A stretch of 64,000 bases of DNA from Nectonema munidae (taxonomy: Eukaryota; Nematomorpha; Nectonematoida; Nectonematidae), in the NCBI GenBank assembly GCA_030549495.1, contig JAUIRK010001041.1:496001-560000 (forward strand). Direction: 5' to 3'. The translations under genes were made by a program, and so were the position numbers. Each line of letters opens with the position of its first letter. Position 1 is the stretch's first letter. The notes beneath the pieces are model-generated. The model did not search any database. It saw nothing but the letters and a program-made list of their open reading frames with translations, and had not been told where the DNA came from. This document shows, in pieces, positions 31,701 to 41,065 of the stretch.

Positions 31701-33720
31701 CACTTCAAAAATTGGGTTTTGTTAAGAAATGTTGAAGGAGACAATGATAGCGTCTGAACTTTAAAAAACCAACAAAAATAATTTTTCAAATTAGGCCCCC
31801 CTAAAGTCGATTCTGGATCCGCCACTGGTTTTGTCATAGTAATTTAATTATGATATTTGAAGGAAAAAGTATTCACTTAGTTTGTAGTCAAAAAATGTTG
31901 ACTAAGGTAAAGGTGAGGGTGGGGTGGGTGGTCGGGGTGGGGGAAGTGTGTTTTTAATGTGTTGTGTTTTGGTGGGTTTTTTGGGTTTCGGTGGGTTGGG
32001 TCTCTGTGTTTTTTTTGTCTTTATAATCGGGATTGTGGGGTGGGTGTTTTTTGTTGGGAATTTGTTGTTTTTGAGTTTTTGGGTTTGGTTGATTGTTGGT
32101 GTGTTTGTGTCAAGAATTGGGTGTCTGATCGTTGTCTTGGTGTTGTGGGGTGGGTTGTCGGTGGGGTAATGTTGTGGTGGGTGAGTGTATGGGTGTTTTT
32201 CTTCTTTTGTTTGGTTGTTGGGTGAGGTGGAATTGATTGTGTGTTCGTGTTTTCGTTCAGTAAGGGTGGGTTGGTGGTGTTGAGGTTGTGAAGTTGAAGT
32301 TGTGTGGGTTTGTTGTTCTCTTGTGTGTGGTTGTGTCCATAAAGTTTCTTTCGGTGAAAAGATTTTTCTATGGGAAAAGTGAGTTGTTGGATTTGTGGTT
32401 GAAAGTCAAATAGGAAGGTTGGTGGGTGAAGGGGAATGTGGAGTCTCAGGATTTGTTTAGGGTTTTTACTTAGTCAGTGAGATACTGAATAGTTTTCAAT
32501 AAAGATTTTTTTTTTTGATAGATGAAGGTAAAATCAATATTATTGAAGGAGTATAGGAAAATATGTTTACTGACTGAAAATGCGATTTAAAGAAAAAGGA
32601 TGATAAGAAACAGAAAGTTTTGGATAGGTGTTTTTGAAATGAAGATTTAAGATTGGTGGTTTCACTTGTTCCGGTGGATGGTGTTGAGAATTTTTTCTAG
32701 TATTTCAGTCAAAAATAAAGAAGAAATAGAATGCGTTCTTTTGTTTTTTGGGTTTTTTCGGGAAAAGTGAAAGATTGTTCCCCATCCTTGATGATGGAGA
32801 AGTTAATTTCGAATATAGGGAGGATAATTCAGAAATTATTTTAGAGTTATTAATAAAATTTTTGTGTTTGGCTTTTTTTTGGCTTTTTTTCAGTTGTTAT
32901 TTGGCTTAATGGATTGAAAGTTATCTGGCAACCCTGCCGTGGGGTATTATCATCGAGAAGACACAATTGGGCCGTTTGTATCAAACTATGAGGAAAGTAG
33001 GCCTGATGGGAGATCGAACACAAGAACTTAGGTTATCCAAACCCTGTATCTAACCAGCCTTACTCACGACCCTAATAGATAATACTTATAATGAGGTAAA
33101 GTAACCTGACGGCCAATGACAACAATAGCAACTTTTATACTATTTATGATTGGATAAAAAATATATATTCATATTTTAAATGCATTTTTCCAATAATTTG
33201 AATGGAATTATTATTATTATTGAAAGAAAGAAAGAAATTTTATTAGGTATTTCAAGAGTTATACAACCGTAATAGAAATACTACGGTTGTATTTCTGAAT
33301 TCTATTTTGCTATGAAGTCAGACAACCTACAAACAGTGTTATTATTTAAGTTCCATTTTAAAATATTTTAAATATACTTTAACTCCATTCAAATTGTCAA
33401 CAGCTAAAACAGTACTTTTTTGATTTTCGTAAGCAATAAAAGCAAAGCCTTTTGATTTGCCAGAAGCTTTATCCCTTACCAGATTTATGTCATTGATTTC
33501 ACCAAACCTTTGAATATATTTACAAAATAAAGAAATACTGAGAGAAATAGAGAAAACATACTGAGAGAATATACATATGATATCTCCTTCAGAAAGATCA
33601 AAGCTTAAGCCACCAATAAAAAGATAGGCACTATCTCTATACGCATAATGCCAAGATTGAGCTTCATTTTTATAGTTTTTCAACTCTTGTTCACTCAATT
33701 TTGTAATATTCTTAGTAATC
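28703..33720 (-). CDS. RBMX2: RBMX2 (RNA-binding motif X-linked 2), four exons
   Basis: Exons on the minus strand: 33562-33720, 33378-33507, 30503-30722 and 28703-28845, joined by GT-AG introns of 54, 2655 and 1657 nt; phases agree at each junction and there is no stop before TAA at 28703-28705. The product has the RBMX2 start (LSEQELK, SWH..Y.DSAYLFIGGL with RNP2), EGDIICIFSQ, NLVRDKASGKSKGFAFIAYE (RNP1), VDNLNGVK joined to ILGRTIRVDHVNEYR, an acidic linker (PKDVDDIDE), and a final lysine-rich exon (KKEKKHKREEKKKK) like the human tail. RBMX2 belongs to the spliceosomal RES-associated group (yeast Ist3). The first exon with the ATG, ending in phase 2, was not found above 33720. The protein is shorter than the human one, lacking a long RS-rich end. 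The long intron holds a hAT MITE, a G/T-rich block and a SINE. Confidence 0.9.
29441..29480. repeat. Fragment of the piggyBac-type MITE family
   Basis: GACTTTACAAAAATAAAATT followed by GTCTGCGTTTAT matches 62616-62645, part of a MITE near the right edge of the window. It sits in the last RBMX2 intron with no terminal TTAA nearby. A C run (29348-29360) followed by CTCTAAAAT just upstream marks a different, hAT-type end. Confidence 0.45.
29697..30130 (+). pseudogene. Unrecognised frame, possible retroelement remnant
   Basis: An 88-codon frame (29697-29963) contains HEVTNQMRQIYTQNNYPNEI, which loosely recalls the 'L...NGYP' helix of reverse transcriptases such as Penelope-like elements, and ends in a poly-C tract read as prolines. 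After a break, protein-like sequence continues to about 30130 (KLIKMVEVGEMLSHINLDMK). No catalytic motif is present and I cannot place the family. It lies within the last RBMX2 intron on the opposite strand. A hAT-like end, CAGGGGGCCATGGCCC, is at 30198. Confidence 0.25.
31144..31281 (+). other. Short coding-like frame in the RBMX2 intron, opposite strand
   Basis: Forty-five open codons ending TGA (31279-31281) read LSTLAGERRPLPMGNL then ADSLEEALDPLNDLYLLYNE. The composition is protein-like and GC-richer than the surroundings, but no start codon context, splice sites or family is evident. Probably a fragment of a transposon protein. Confidence 0.25.
31428..31827. mobile_element. hAT MITE with exact 8-bp target duplication
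   Basis: Left end CATTGAGGGATCC and right end GGATCCGCCACTG are an imperfect inverted pair. GTTTTGTC flanks both sides exactly (31420-31427 and 31828-31835). A C run (31796-31801) lies 26 nt inside the right end and a GGGGCG segment lies near the left end. No coding sequence. It sits in the long RBMX2 intron. Confidence 0.8.
31870..32860. other. C-poor block with a G/T-rich core
   Basis: From about 31915 to 32340 the plus strand is nearly all G and T, with many GGGTGGG-like words; from 32340 to 32860 it is A/G/T with little C. The two long plus-strand frames here (31924-32169 and 31959-32225) are a by-product of the composition. It starts about 40 nt after the end of the hAT MITE and lies antisense to the RBMX2 transcript, so the pre-mRNA intron would be C/A-rich. 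Confidence 0.7.
32935..33071 (-). repeat. tRNA-derived SINE, copy 2
   Basis: Same unit as 512-661: on the minus strand a degenerate B box (TGTTCGATCTC, complement of 33011-33021), the shared middle TTTGATACAAACGGCCC, and the end near CCCCACGG. It is preceded at 32920-32936 by CTGGCAACCCTG, a hAT-like terminus, suggesting it landed next to another element. In the long RBMX2 intron. Confidence 0.6.
33206..33236. repeat. Compound microsatellite (ATT)n-(GAAA)n
   Basis: TTATTATTATTATT is followed directly by GAAAGAAAGAAAGAAA. Intronic in RBMX2. Confidence 0.8.
33508..33561 (-). other. 54-nt mini-intron inside the RBMX2 RRM, open in frame
   Basis: On the minus strand GTATGT opens the intron right after TCTCA and AG closes it before GTTTGG; splicing joins to SQFGEI, the normal RRM sequence. 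The intron is a multiple of three and has no stop, so unspliced RNA would add 18 residues at the end of helix 1 of the RRM. An internal TTTCTCTCAG gives a competing acceptor-like site at 33539-33548. Confidence 0.8.
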
Positions 33721-33884
33721 CTAAAATATAAAAATAATTTTATGAGACAAATTTAGTAATTTGATTAAAAAAATTTAAATACTAATATAAATCATTTTCG
33801 AAATTTTATACATATGTTAGATGTATAATAAACTTTTATTATAATAATTTTAATTGATAAAAACATACTTATATTTATATATAA

Positions 33885-33980
33885 ATGCCTCAGGGATACC
33901 CCAAAGTATATATTTTTTTCCGAGGACCCCGTTCCTTGAGGAATGAAAAAGAAATGGGATGGACACCATAGTAAGTTATA
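33885..33980. mobile_element. Short hAT copy end, related to the one at 46284
   Basis: GAGGAATGAAAAAGAAATGG followed by GATGGACACCATA is the reverse of a hAT start of the TAGGGTGTCCACCCC type seen at 46284. GAGGACCCCGTTCC just inside also matches GAGGTCCTCGTTCC at 46825. The copy is very short and lies just upstream of the first visible RBMX2 exon. Confidence 0.5.
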
Positions 33981-34481
33981 GTTTTAACGCGTTAGGATTA
34001 TGGTTTATATTTTATGTCATGATAATAAAATCAACTAAACAATTTACTTAAGATTTTCATAATTCTTAGAACTCTTTTTCCAATCCAATTGAAAGACTTT
34101 CCCTTCCTGGAATTCTTTTTCCAACAGGCCACTCCCAAAACATATCGTTGGAATATTTCATTTAAAAAGATGTAAATGAATTTAAATCCAATTTTTATGA
34201 ACAAAATATATTGCGTAAAATTCAATTATTAAGAATTATAATATTCTAATAAAAAGAAAAGATTTAATATTTAAAGAACATAATACCAATTCAGTGTTAC
34301 AGGAATTAAAAAAATTATGGAAATACGACAAATTTTTTATGTGATAATAATAATTGAGATTCAACTGCCATACTTGATAAATAGACTTTAAAAAAGTATA
34401 TTCAATTGTAGAATATTTTATTATTATAAAAGGCAAACTTTTTGCAAAGTAAAGAAATTTCTATACTATCACAGACACTCA

Positions 34482-34485
34482 TTAA
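34482..34485. repeat. TTAA target site, left, of the composite piggyBac
   Basis: TTAA followed by CCCGTAAGC; matched by TTAA at 38502-38505 after AAGGG. Confidence 0.7.
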
Positions 34486-35775
34486 CCCGTAAGCATTTTT
34501 CGTGTACAATTTTTACACATAAAGGTTTTAATCAGCCATAAAAATTTATTTAGAAAGTTAGAATAATAACGCGCCAAGTGACGCTAGCTAATATATCAAT
34601 AGTTTATTTAGCTTTAACTGAAATATAATTTAAAAAAAAAATGAGTTTTATTTCACTTATAACGAAAATAACTTTATCGATAAAATAGTGTACAAAAATG
34701 TGCACATATGGTATTTAGCATATGATTGCAATACATTTCCCTTGACATCAAAGGTATGATGAATTCCTTTATATTGATCGACTGTTTGTATAAAGTACAT
34801 TATAAAGGTAAAAGAGATGTATTTAAGATACTTCTTGTTATCTTCTTTCTTTTTTTGTTATAGCTTACTTTTTGTTATCTCGCTCTTAAAATTGTTATCA
34901 CTGTTCTTTGCACTCAAGCGGTGCAAATAAATTAACCCCTTTTTTATTCAAATGGAGAAAAAAAAGAACTTTCTCCAAAAACGCCTGTGCTTTTCTTTCT
35001 TTGTGTAAAGAAGATGAGGCCAGTTTTGATGAAATGGAAAATCAAGATATTACACAAGAAGAAAATGATATAAATCTAATTGAAAGTAAATATGTTGACG
35101 ATTCCAAAGAATATTTTGAAGACAATTCGAACAGCGAAGATTCTGGTGTCTCTGAGAACAGTTCTTTCAATCACGAATTAGAATCAAGAGGAATGAATTT
35201 AAATGAAATTATAAGGTGGAGTTTGAATCGAATACCACCAGCTTCTCGTTTGAGAAATATGCTTAAACAACCTTCAAAAGCAACTTTTAAGTTATTTTAC
35301 AACAATGAAATGTTTCTCCATATTTTGTGTTACACAAATCGTAAAGTAAATGATATTCGATATCAGTTCATGAAAGAATCGAAGAGTAAAAAGTTTCCTT
35401 TATACATGTCGAATTTTAATCAAAAAAAAATAGAAGCGTGCTTTGCAATTATAATGAGAGCTGGTATCGAAAGAGATAATATGAGTAATTTGCAAGACCT
35501 TTTGTGCTGTTAAAGATACTTCGTCCTTTTTACCGTGCCACTATTAGCTTAATTCGTTTCAGGTTTTATCTTCGTTGTTTGAGATTCGGCAATTTTAGAT
35601 TTAGAAATGAAAGTTATGGATAATTTTTCAAGTTAATATATGTCGTTTCTATCTTCTAGAAAGCTCTATAACAGTGGTTGAACAACTTCTAAGTTATAGA
35701 GGTAAAATTTAAGGCACAACTTATATGCCCCGTAAACCGAATCAAAATTTTTTGGGCGTTGGAGTCTTCAAGTGA

Positions 35776-35778
35776 TTA
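35776..35778. repeat. 3-bp target duplication (TTA), left, of the CACTG element
   Basis: TTA precedes CACTGGTCAACAA and is repeated at 37651-37653 after the right terminus. Confidence 0.65.
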
Positions 35779-37650
35779 CACTGGTCAACAACAAATTTGT
35801 TGTCTGCATTTTTTAAGCTGATTTAGGACGAATCTGATGCGCTGAATCCAAAACTCACATTAGTTTTTTTCAATCAGGTCAAGTTTTTGAGATATGGCCA
35901 CATGTCGTTTTTTACATTTTTGTTGACATGTACGCATGTGTGGAGCATTTTAGAAGAAGTTGGTGGGGGTAAAATGTCATGTCAAATAATTGTTTTGATT
36001 GGAAATAATTATTTTAATGACAAGAAGTATTCAGGTAAAAAGTTGTATTTCTTGAAATAACGAACTCTGAAGAATGTACAATACCTACATGCGCAAATTT
36101 ATGACTAATTTGTACCTATTTTTATTTTGCAGGTAAATGATATGGCTTCGACCAGAAGATCGTGCAGAAATAAGACCGATGTATTTTGCTACATATGTGG
36201 AGAATACACCATTGCTCCTAATAGGAAGCCAGTCACAAGTAACATAAGGCGTGCTTACCATGCTTATTTTGGTATTAAACTTGGTGACCAGGATAAAGCT
36301 TGGGCGCCACACATGGTGTGCAAAGCATGCACCGAGACTCTGCGTGGGTGGACCAACGGCAAGAGGAGTCTGAAGTTTGGATTCTCTGAAGAGAAGGACT
36401 TGGTGTACTGTGCTGATATTGCGCAGCTTCTGCTCAAGCTTGGAGTGCTACAGTGCGAACCCAAAGATTGGAGACTGTTCATTGACAGCAGCAAGCGATC
36501 ACTGTAATGTGTTCTGCTACACAACGGCAACCAGTTTGCCTCTGTACCCATCGCTCACTCGACTATACTGAAGGAGAAGTATGAAGCGGTGAAGTATGTG
36601 CTGGAGAAAATTGGTTATGATCAGCATAAGTGGTTTATTTGTGTTGACCTGAAGATGGTGAACTTTTTGTTGGGACAATAGTCTGGCTTCACCAAGTACC
36701 CATGTTTTCTGTGCATGTGGGATAGTAGGAACCGTGCTCAGCATTACACGAAGAAGGACTGGCCTGTTCGGAGCAGTTCAGCAAGGCTATGGACAAAGAT
36801 GGTGACTGCTTCACTTACTTGTGCCAGGCTTTTCCAGGATTGACCATGGAGAAGTTGAAAGCTGGCATTTTTGATGGTCCTCAGATCCGTCAACTCATCA
36901 GAGATCCAGAGTTCAAAAACTCAATGAACGAAGTGGAACTGGAAACGTGGAAGACATTTGTTTTGGTAGTGAAGAACTTTCTTGGCAACAATAAGGCCAG
37001 AAACAACGCAGAACTTGTCAACAACATGTTGACTGCTTTCAGAAACCTGGACTGCAACATGAGCATCAAGATGCACTACCTATTTTCACATATGAACCGG
37101 TTTCCTGAGAACCTGGGTTCAATGAGTGACGAGCAGGGGGAGAGATTCCATCAGGACATGAAGGAGATGGAGACCAGGTATCAGGGTCGCTGGGACGCAG
37201 TCATGATGGCTGACTACTGTTGGAATCTGAAGAGAGAACTCCCTGCCACTGAACATTCCAGGAGTTCGAAGAAACGGAAGTTCAAGCCCTGAAATTTGAA
37301 CAGTGGTGACGCAACATGCAATTTACTTGTACTTACCTTTATCAATGCCCACCATTCAGATGACAGTAATCGATGTTTCTATCATGTAATCAATAAATGT
37401 TGTTGGCAAAACATTTTTTTTCTTAAAAACATGTTTAGGATGATATGTGTTGACAAAAATCAGCTGATAATGCCACAAAAATGTAATTGATTTTGTCACA
37501 AGATCTGATTTTTTCAAATCAACTTAGCACAAAAACCTGACCTGATGGAGAGAAACAGATGCCATTTCCTGATTCAGCGGTGCCAGAATACCCTAATTCA
37601 CTTGTAGAAATCTAGACAACATTCAGAAAGTAAAAAATTGTTGACCAGTG
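35779..37650 (+). mobile_element. CACTG-ended DNA transposon (possibly CMC/Chapaev-like) inside the piggyBac
   Basis: Left end CACTGGTCAACAA and right end TTGTTGACCAGTG form an exact 13-bp inverted pair, flanked by TTA on both sides. A 3-bp duplication and CACTG terminus fit the CMC group (CACTA, Mirage, Chapaev) better than other superfamilies I know. It carries one transposase-like reading (36145-37292) with a few breaks. The piggyBac protein sequence resumes on the far side, so the limits are firm. The family name is an inference; the structure is directly visible. Confidence 0.75.
36127..37292 (+). pseudogene. Transposase-like protein of the CACTG element, near-complete but broken
   Basis: The likely start is the ATG at 36142 (MASTRRSC). 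The N-terminal part has a zinc-binding pattern (CYICGEYT, then MVCKACTETL) and the frame ends at 36507 after SKRSL. The reading resumes at once in another frame (VLLHNGNQFAS, ICVDLKMVNFLLGQ) with a TAG in place of Q in LLGQQSG, then YPCFLC-like residues. Another shift leads to the last open frame (36789-37292): GIFDGPQIRQLI, FLGNNKAR, HMNRFPENLGSMSDEQGERF, YQGRW, ending in a KKRKFK nuclear-signal-like tail. A segment between KRSLKFG and FSEEKDLVY seems shorter than in relatives I remember. This is a multicopy arthropod protein family; catalytic residues are not established here, though D of ICVDLK and E of SDEQGE are candidates. A second fragment is at 60562-60720. Confidence 0.7.
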
Positions 37651-37780
37651 TTATGCTTTAAAACGACATATTTATTGTGGAAACAATCCTTTTGATACAA
37701 TTGATAAAAAAAAAATTTTCTTCAAATATTGTTTTAAAATTAGTTGAACCTTTCTTCAAAACTGGGCGAGATATACTACC

Positions 37781-37795
37781 TGATAGTTTCACTTC
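37781..37795. repeat. Target duplication, left, of LINE
   Basis: TGATAGTTTCACTTC, repeated exactly at 38206-38220. The word lies inside the piggyBac coding sequence. Confidence 0.85.
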
Positions 37796-38177
37796 AGAAA
37801 ACTTCAACAGCTGAGATGAGAATGATTAGGATGATCTGCGGAAAGACGCTGAAAGATAGGATTGCCAACGATGTGTTGAGAAAGAAAATTGGAATTGAGG
37901 ATATAGAGGTGCATTTAGAAGAGAATAGATTACGTTGGTTTGGTCATGTCGAAAGGATGTCCGAAGGGAACGTTGTAAAGAAGATAAACGATGAATTGAT
38001 TGATGGAAAGATGAAGAGAGGAAGACCAAAGAAAGCATAGAATGAAGTGATTCACCACGATATGAAAAAAAAGCTTGTGCGAAGTGATGCTAAAGAAAGA
38101 AATAAATGGCGTGGTTGTTGCAGGAAACTGGTTGACCCCGACTCTTTGGGAACAATAACCAGGCCTAGAAGGCAAAA

Positions 38178-38205
<28 letters not shown>
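37796..38205 (+). mobile_element. 5'-truncated LINE with (GAT)n tail
   Basis: A 410-bp insertion bounded by exact 15-bp duplications. It contains the end of the ORF2 protein: RMIRMICGKTLKDRI, ENRLRWFGHVERM, KRGRPKKA, a TAG, then the 3' part with DMKKKL and WRG-like residues, and a tail of GAT repeats (38180-38205). Only the 3' end was copied, as is usual for LINEs. The conserved RWFGHV..R block is widespread in RTE- and L2-like LINEs. The exact duplication points to a fairly recent insertion. Confidence 0.85.
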
Positions 38206-38209
<4 letters not shown>

Positions 38210-38220
38210 AGTTTCACTTC
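38206..38220. repeat. Target duplication, right, of LINE
   Basis: Exact copy of 37781-37795. Confidence 0.85.
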
Positions 38221-38722
38221 CTATAAACGTGTTATGCAATTACTTAGAAAAATTTAACTTTATTAGGAACTATTAAATATACACAAAAAAAAATACCTGA
38301 TATTTTTAAAAGAAAAGCGTCTACATTTTCAACAACTAAAAAAAGAATTTTGTTTTTACTGTTAATAAACATTTCTAATTTAATTAATTTGTACAACACG
38401 AAATAAGTTATATTTTAATAGTATATCATCTTTAAAATTAAACGTGTACAAATTGTACACCAAAAAAACAGTCTCGCAAAAAATCACAATACTTTTAAGG
38501 GTTAAAACATAAAAAATAGATAAATAATTTTGTTTCAAGAATTTTATATTTCTTATAAAACCTAATGTAATTGACCTATTAATGAGAATCCCTAAATTGA
38601 TATGAATATCAAAGATATTGACATTCAAAAAGATAAAAAAAATCTTGTCATATAAAATATATTCAGACTTTTGATAAAATTGGAAATATAGATACACGTA
38701 TATAGTGACTAATACTTTTAAA

Positions 38723-38765
38723 CAGGGGCGCACATCCTCAAAATTATTAGGGGGGGGGGGGGGGA
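38723..38765. repeat. hAT-type end with poly-G tract
   Basis: CAGGGGCGCACATCCTC is followed 27 nt from its start by a run of 14-15 G (38750-38764). The other end of the element was not found. Confidence 0.45.
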
Positions 38766-38769
38766 TTTT

Positions 38770-40530
38770 TTTGTTGCAATTTTCAAAATTAGTGTTCTGC
38801 AAATACCACGGGAGACCAAATATTCAAGCAATCCTTTAAAATAGTGTATTCAGCGCATACCTAAAGTCCTAAATTTATAAGACTACTTTATATTTTTTTA
38901 CAAAATTGGTGAATTTAAATACTATACTTCCAGCGAAAATATTTTAATTAAATTTGCATATCGCATATACACTAGTTTAAAAAAATTCAAAATTGTTGGG
39001 GGCGAATAGGCTTTTCATTTGAAAATGAAGTAGTCTATCAGGCACACTACACGAATTGATGAAAGGATATTTGATTGATAGAGAAAACAACTGAAAACAG
39101 ATAACTAAAGGGTGGAGAGCTTTATGAGTGAATGTAGTCTGAAGGAAAAGAGTCTACTAGACACCCTGCGATTTTTATATGAAAAAATGTGATTGATTCA
39201 GGGGCAAGGGTATACAATGAAGTTATAATTGTGCAAACAAAAATAAAACAAAAAATTAAGATCGCATTATTTCATTTTTCTCAGCATCATTCAAAATAGT
39301 TATGCACAATTTTAGTAACTATAAATCATATGGAAATATTCCTTGAGTGATACATTAGTAAATATCAATTTAGGATTACTAGTGTTTCTGATAATTACCT
39401 TGATAAATCTAAAAAGGATTTAAAGCTAAAATATCATTAATAATAGAAAAAGTTTAAAATTATATATGTTGCCAATGAAAGTACTTATTTTGAATTAAAT
39501 TAAGTTTTATTTTTGGCTATCGCATAAATGTTTTATATTTTACTTGTTTCTGTTTAATTTTTATTTAAGTTTACTGTTACATAGGAAAAGTTTGTATATT
39601 TATTTTTTTTAGAATCTTGTAATGAAATGTATCTATAAAATTAAAGGATTTTTTAATTAAACACGCACAATCTATGATGTATATTCGTATAAATAAGAAA
39701 AATTTATAAGCTAAAATGAGTATTTTGAATTTAGATAAGAAAAGTTTAATAACGTAATCATCACACTTAATGACAGGCCATGAATAAAATCTGAAAATCA
39801 TATAAATAAATGTTAGTACCTTTTATAGAACTAAGGTAGTGGGTTTTACTACGTTTTCCATGGTATTTTAAGGAGTATATTTTACTTTATATATAGAAGA
39901 AATATACTTGTATTTTAAATTTTTAGTTTATAAAGATAATAACAAAAATTAATAAATATTTTACGTTAATGGGTTCATCAAAATACGAAAAAAAAATAAA
40001 ATTATTATTTTAAAAAATTCAAAATTAAATGAAAAATAGAATATAAATGTACTAAAAATTAAATTTATTAAAATTTTAAATCCAATTTTATAAGATATTT
40101 ATATGAGAACTATGAACATGAGCGCTATTTTTTGAACGCGAACGCTTTCGTATGTCTCTTCCCGTCCTATTGGTAAAACATTGAAATCGTAAAAACAAAT
40201 GAAATAGAAACTCAGAAAAACAGCTGTCTTATAAATTGAAATGGAGCCTACTTCGCCTTTCCAAATAAAGGAAAAAATGAACCATATATTCTTTAATTTT
40301 TGTATAAACTAATCAAAATATATATAATGTTTTTCTAAAAATTGAATACATACCGTCTAATGAAAGCGCCACGTTTGGTAAACACCAACTATATTTTGGA
40401 ATGTGTTTTCTTTTTTGTTTTCAACAAATTTTTTTTTATAAATTTCTTTTAGCTATTTATTATTTTTTCTTATAATTATTCATCATCTGTGCCGGATTTA
40501 CCTTTACTAGAGCCATAAGCCAAACTCCAA
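38770..40530. other. AT-rich gene-poor stretch
   Basis: No gene, repeat terminus or RNA gene could be supported on either strand. Confidence 0.4.
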
Positions 40531-40533
40531 AAC

Positions 40534-40655
40534 GTGAATAAGATTGGTTTGTTTTCGATAACTAAAGGTCTTTGGTTCGATACTGCATCAAACCTACTTT
40601 CCTCATAATTCAATACAAGCAGCGCAATGTGCCTTCTTGATAAAAATACTTAAGG
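40534..40655 (+). repeat. tRNA-derived SINE, copy 3
   Basis: Plus-strand copy: GTGAATAAGATTGG, then GGTCTTTGGTTCGATACTG with the B-box-like GGTTCGATACT at 40573-40583, then the shared middle (CAAGCAGCGCAATGTGCC) and TTCTTGATAAAAATAC. Same family as 512-661 and 32935-33071. Confidence 0.6.
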
Positions 40656-41065
40656 CCTTAAAGCTTTTTCTCTTTTAATCCTAGATAAGAACGTATAAAA
40701 CATAAAAACGCTACGTAGTGAGGCACCTATTTAACAAGAAAATAACTTTTAATTTCGTTTATTTTCGTGAGCTTATCAATATGGAACTGCGATGATATAA
40801 TCGCTTACTATAAGACAAATTTTTTACGTCAACATCAATACTCGTGAATAATAAAATTTCAGACTTGTTAGATGGAACTAATGTTATTTTTAAAACATAA
40901 AAAAACTAAGATTTAAACCTGTCTACAGCGACTTGACTTTGCTGCTAAAAAAAAGTCGCTGTAGACAGAGGGTCGTTAGAGAGAGGTTCAAAAATAGATA
41001 GACTATATTTTAATTAAAGAAAAATAATACAAAGAGGTAAAAACATATGACCTTATTTATAAAAA

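Larger units (their letters stand above)
34908..38375 (+). pseudogene. piggyBac transposase, broken and interrupted
   Basis: The first 201 codons (34908-35513) hold the acidic N-terminus and the start of the DDE domain (EMFLHILCYTNRK, IIMRAGIERDN). The frame then shifts; 35530-35640 encodes FYRATISLIRFRFYLRCLRF, the usual RATMSLNRF block. Next ITVVEQLLSYRGK (matching ITVDEQL) with a stop inside. After the CACTG element the reading resumes with CFKTTYLL and IVLKLVEPFFKTGRDI; the LINE has landed in PDSFTS (the usual DNFFTS). After the LINE, TLLGTIKYTQKKIPDIFKR follows. The remainder of the protein is absent. The D of DNFFTS is retained, while the D of ITVDEQL reads V. Confidence 0.8.
34486..38501 (+). 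mobile_element. piggyBac element interrupted by two other transposons
   Basis: TTAA flanks both ends. Terminal sequences are CCCGTAAG and, inverted, CCCTTAAAAG. Each end has an internal palindrome: GTGTACAATTTTTACAC at 34502-34518, 16 nt from the left end, and GTGTACAAATTGTACAC at 38444-38460, 41 nt from the right end. Between them is a piggyBac transposase, split by a CACTG-type element (35779-37650) and by a LINE (37796-38205). Without these insertions and their duplications about 1.7 kb remains, shorter than an intact piggyBac; the catalytic C-terminal third and the cysteine-rich tail are missing. Confidence 0.8.

Noticed and set aside
31924-32225. Two overlapping hydrophobic plus-strand frames
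   Set aside because: Produced by the G/T-only composition; no start context, no homology and frames overlap in two phases.
33508-33561. RBMX2 read as having an 18-residue insertion in its RRM
   Set aside because: A donor GTATGT and an acceptor AG restore the normal SQFGEI sequence, so an intron is the better explanation; retention remains possible.
37930-38217. Minus-strand frame starting with a serine run
   Set aside because: Antisense of the LINE end and its GAT-repeat tail.
38380-38802. 140-codon minus-strand frame
   Set aside because: Crosses the right end of a piggyBac and a poly-G tract; low-complexity F/I/N/K composition, most likely chance.
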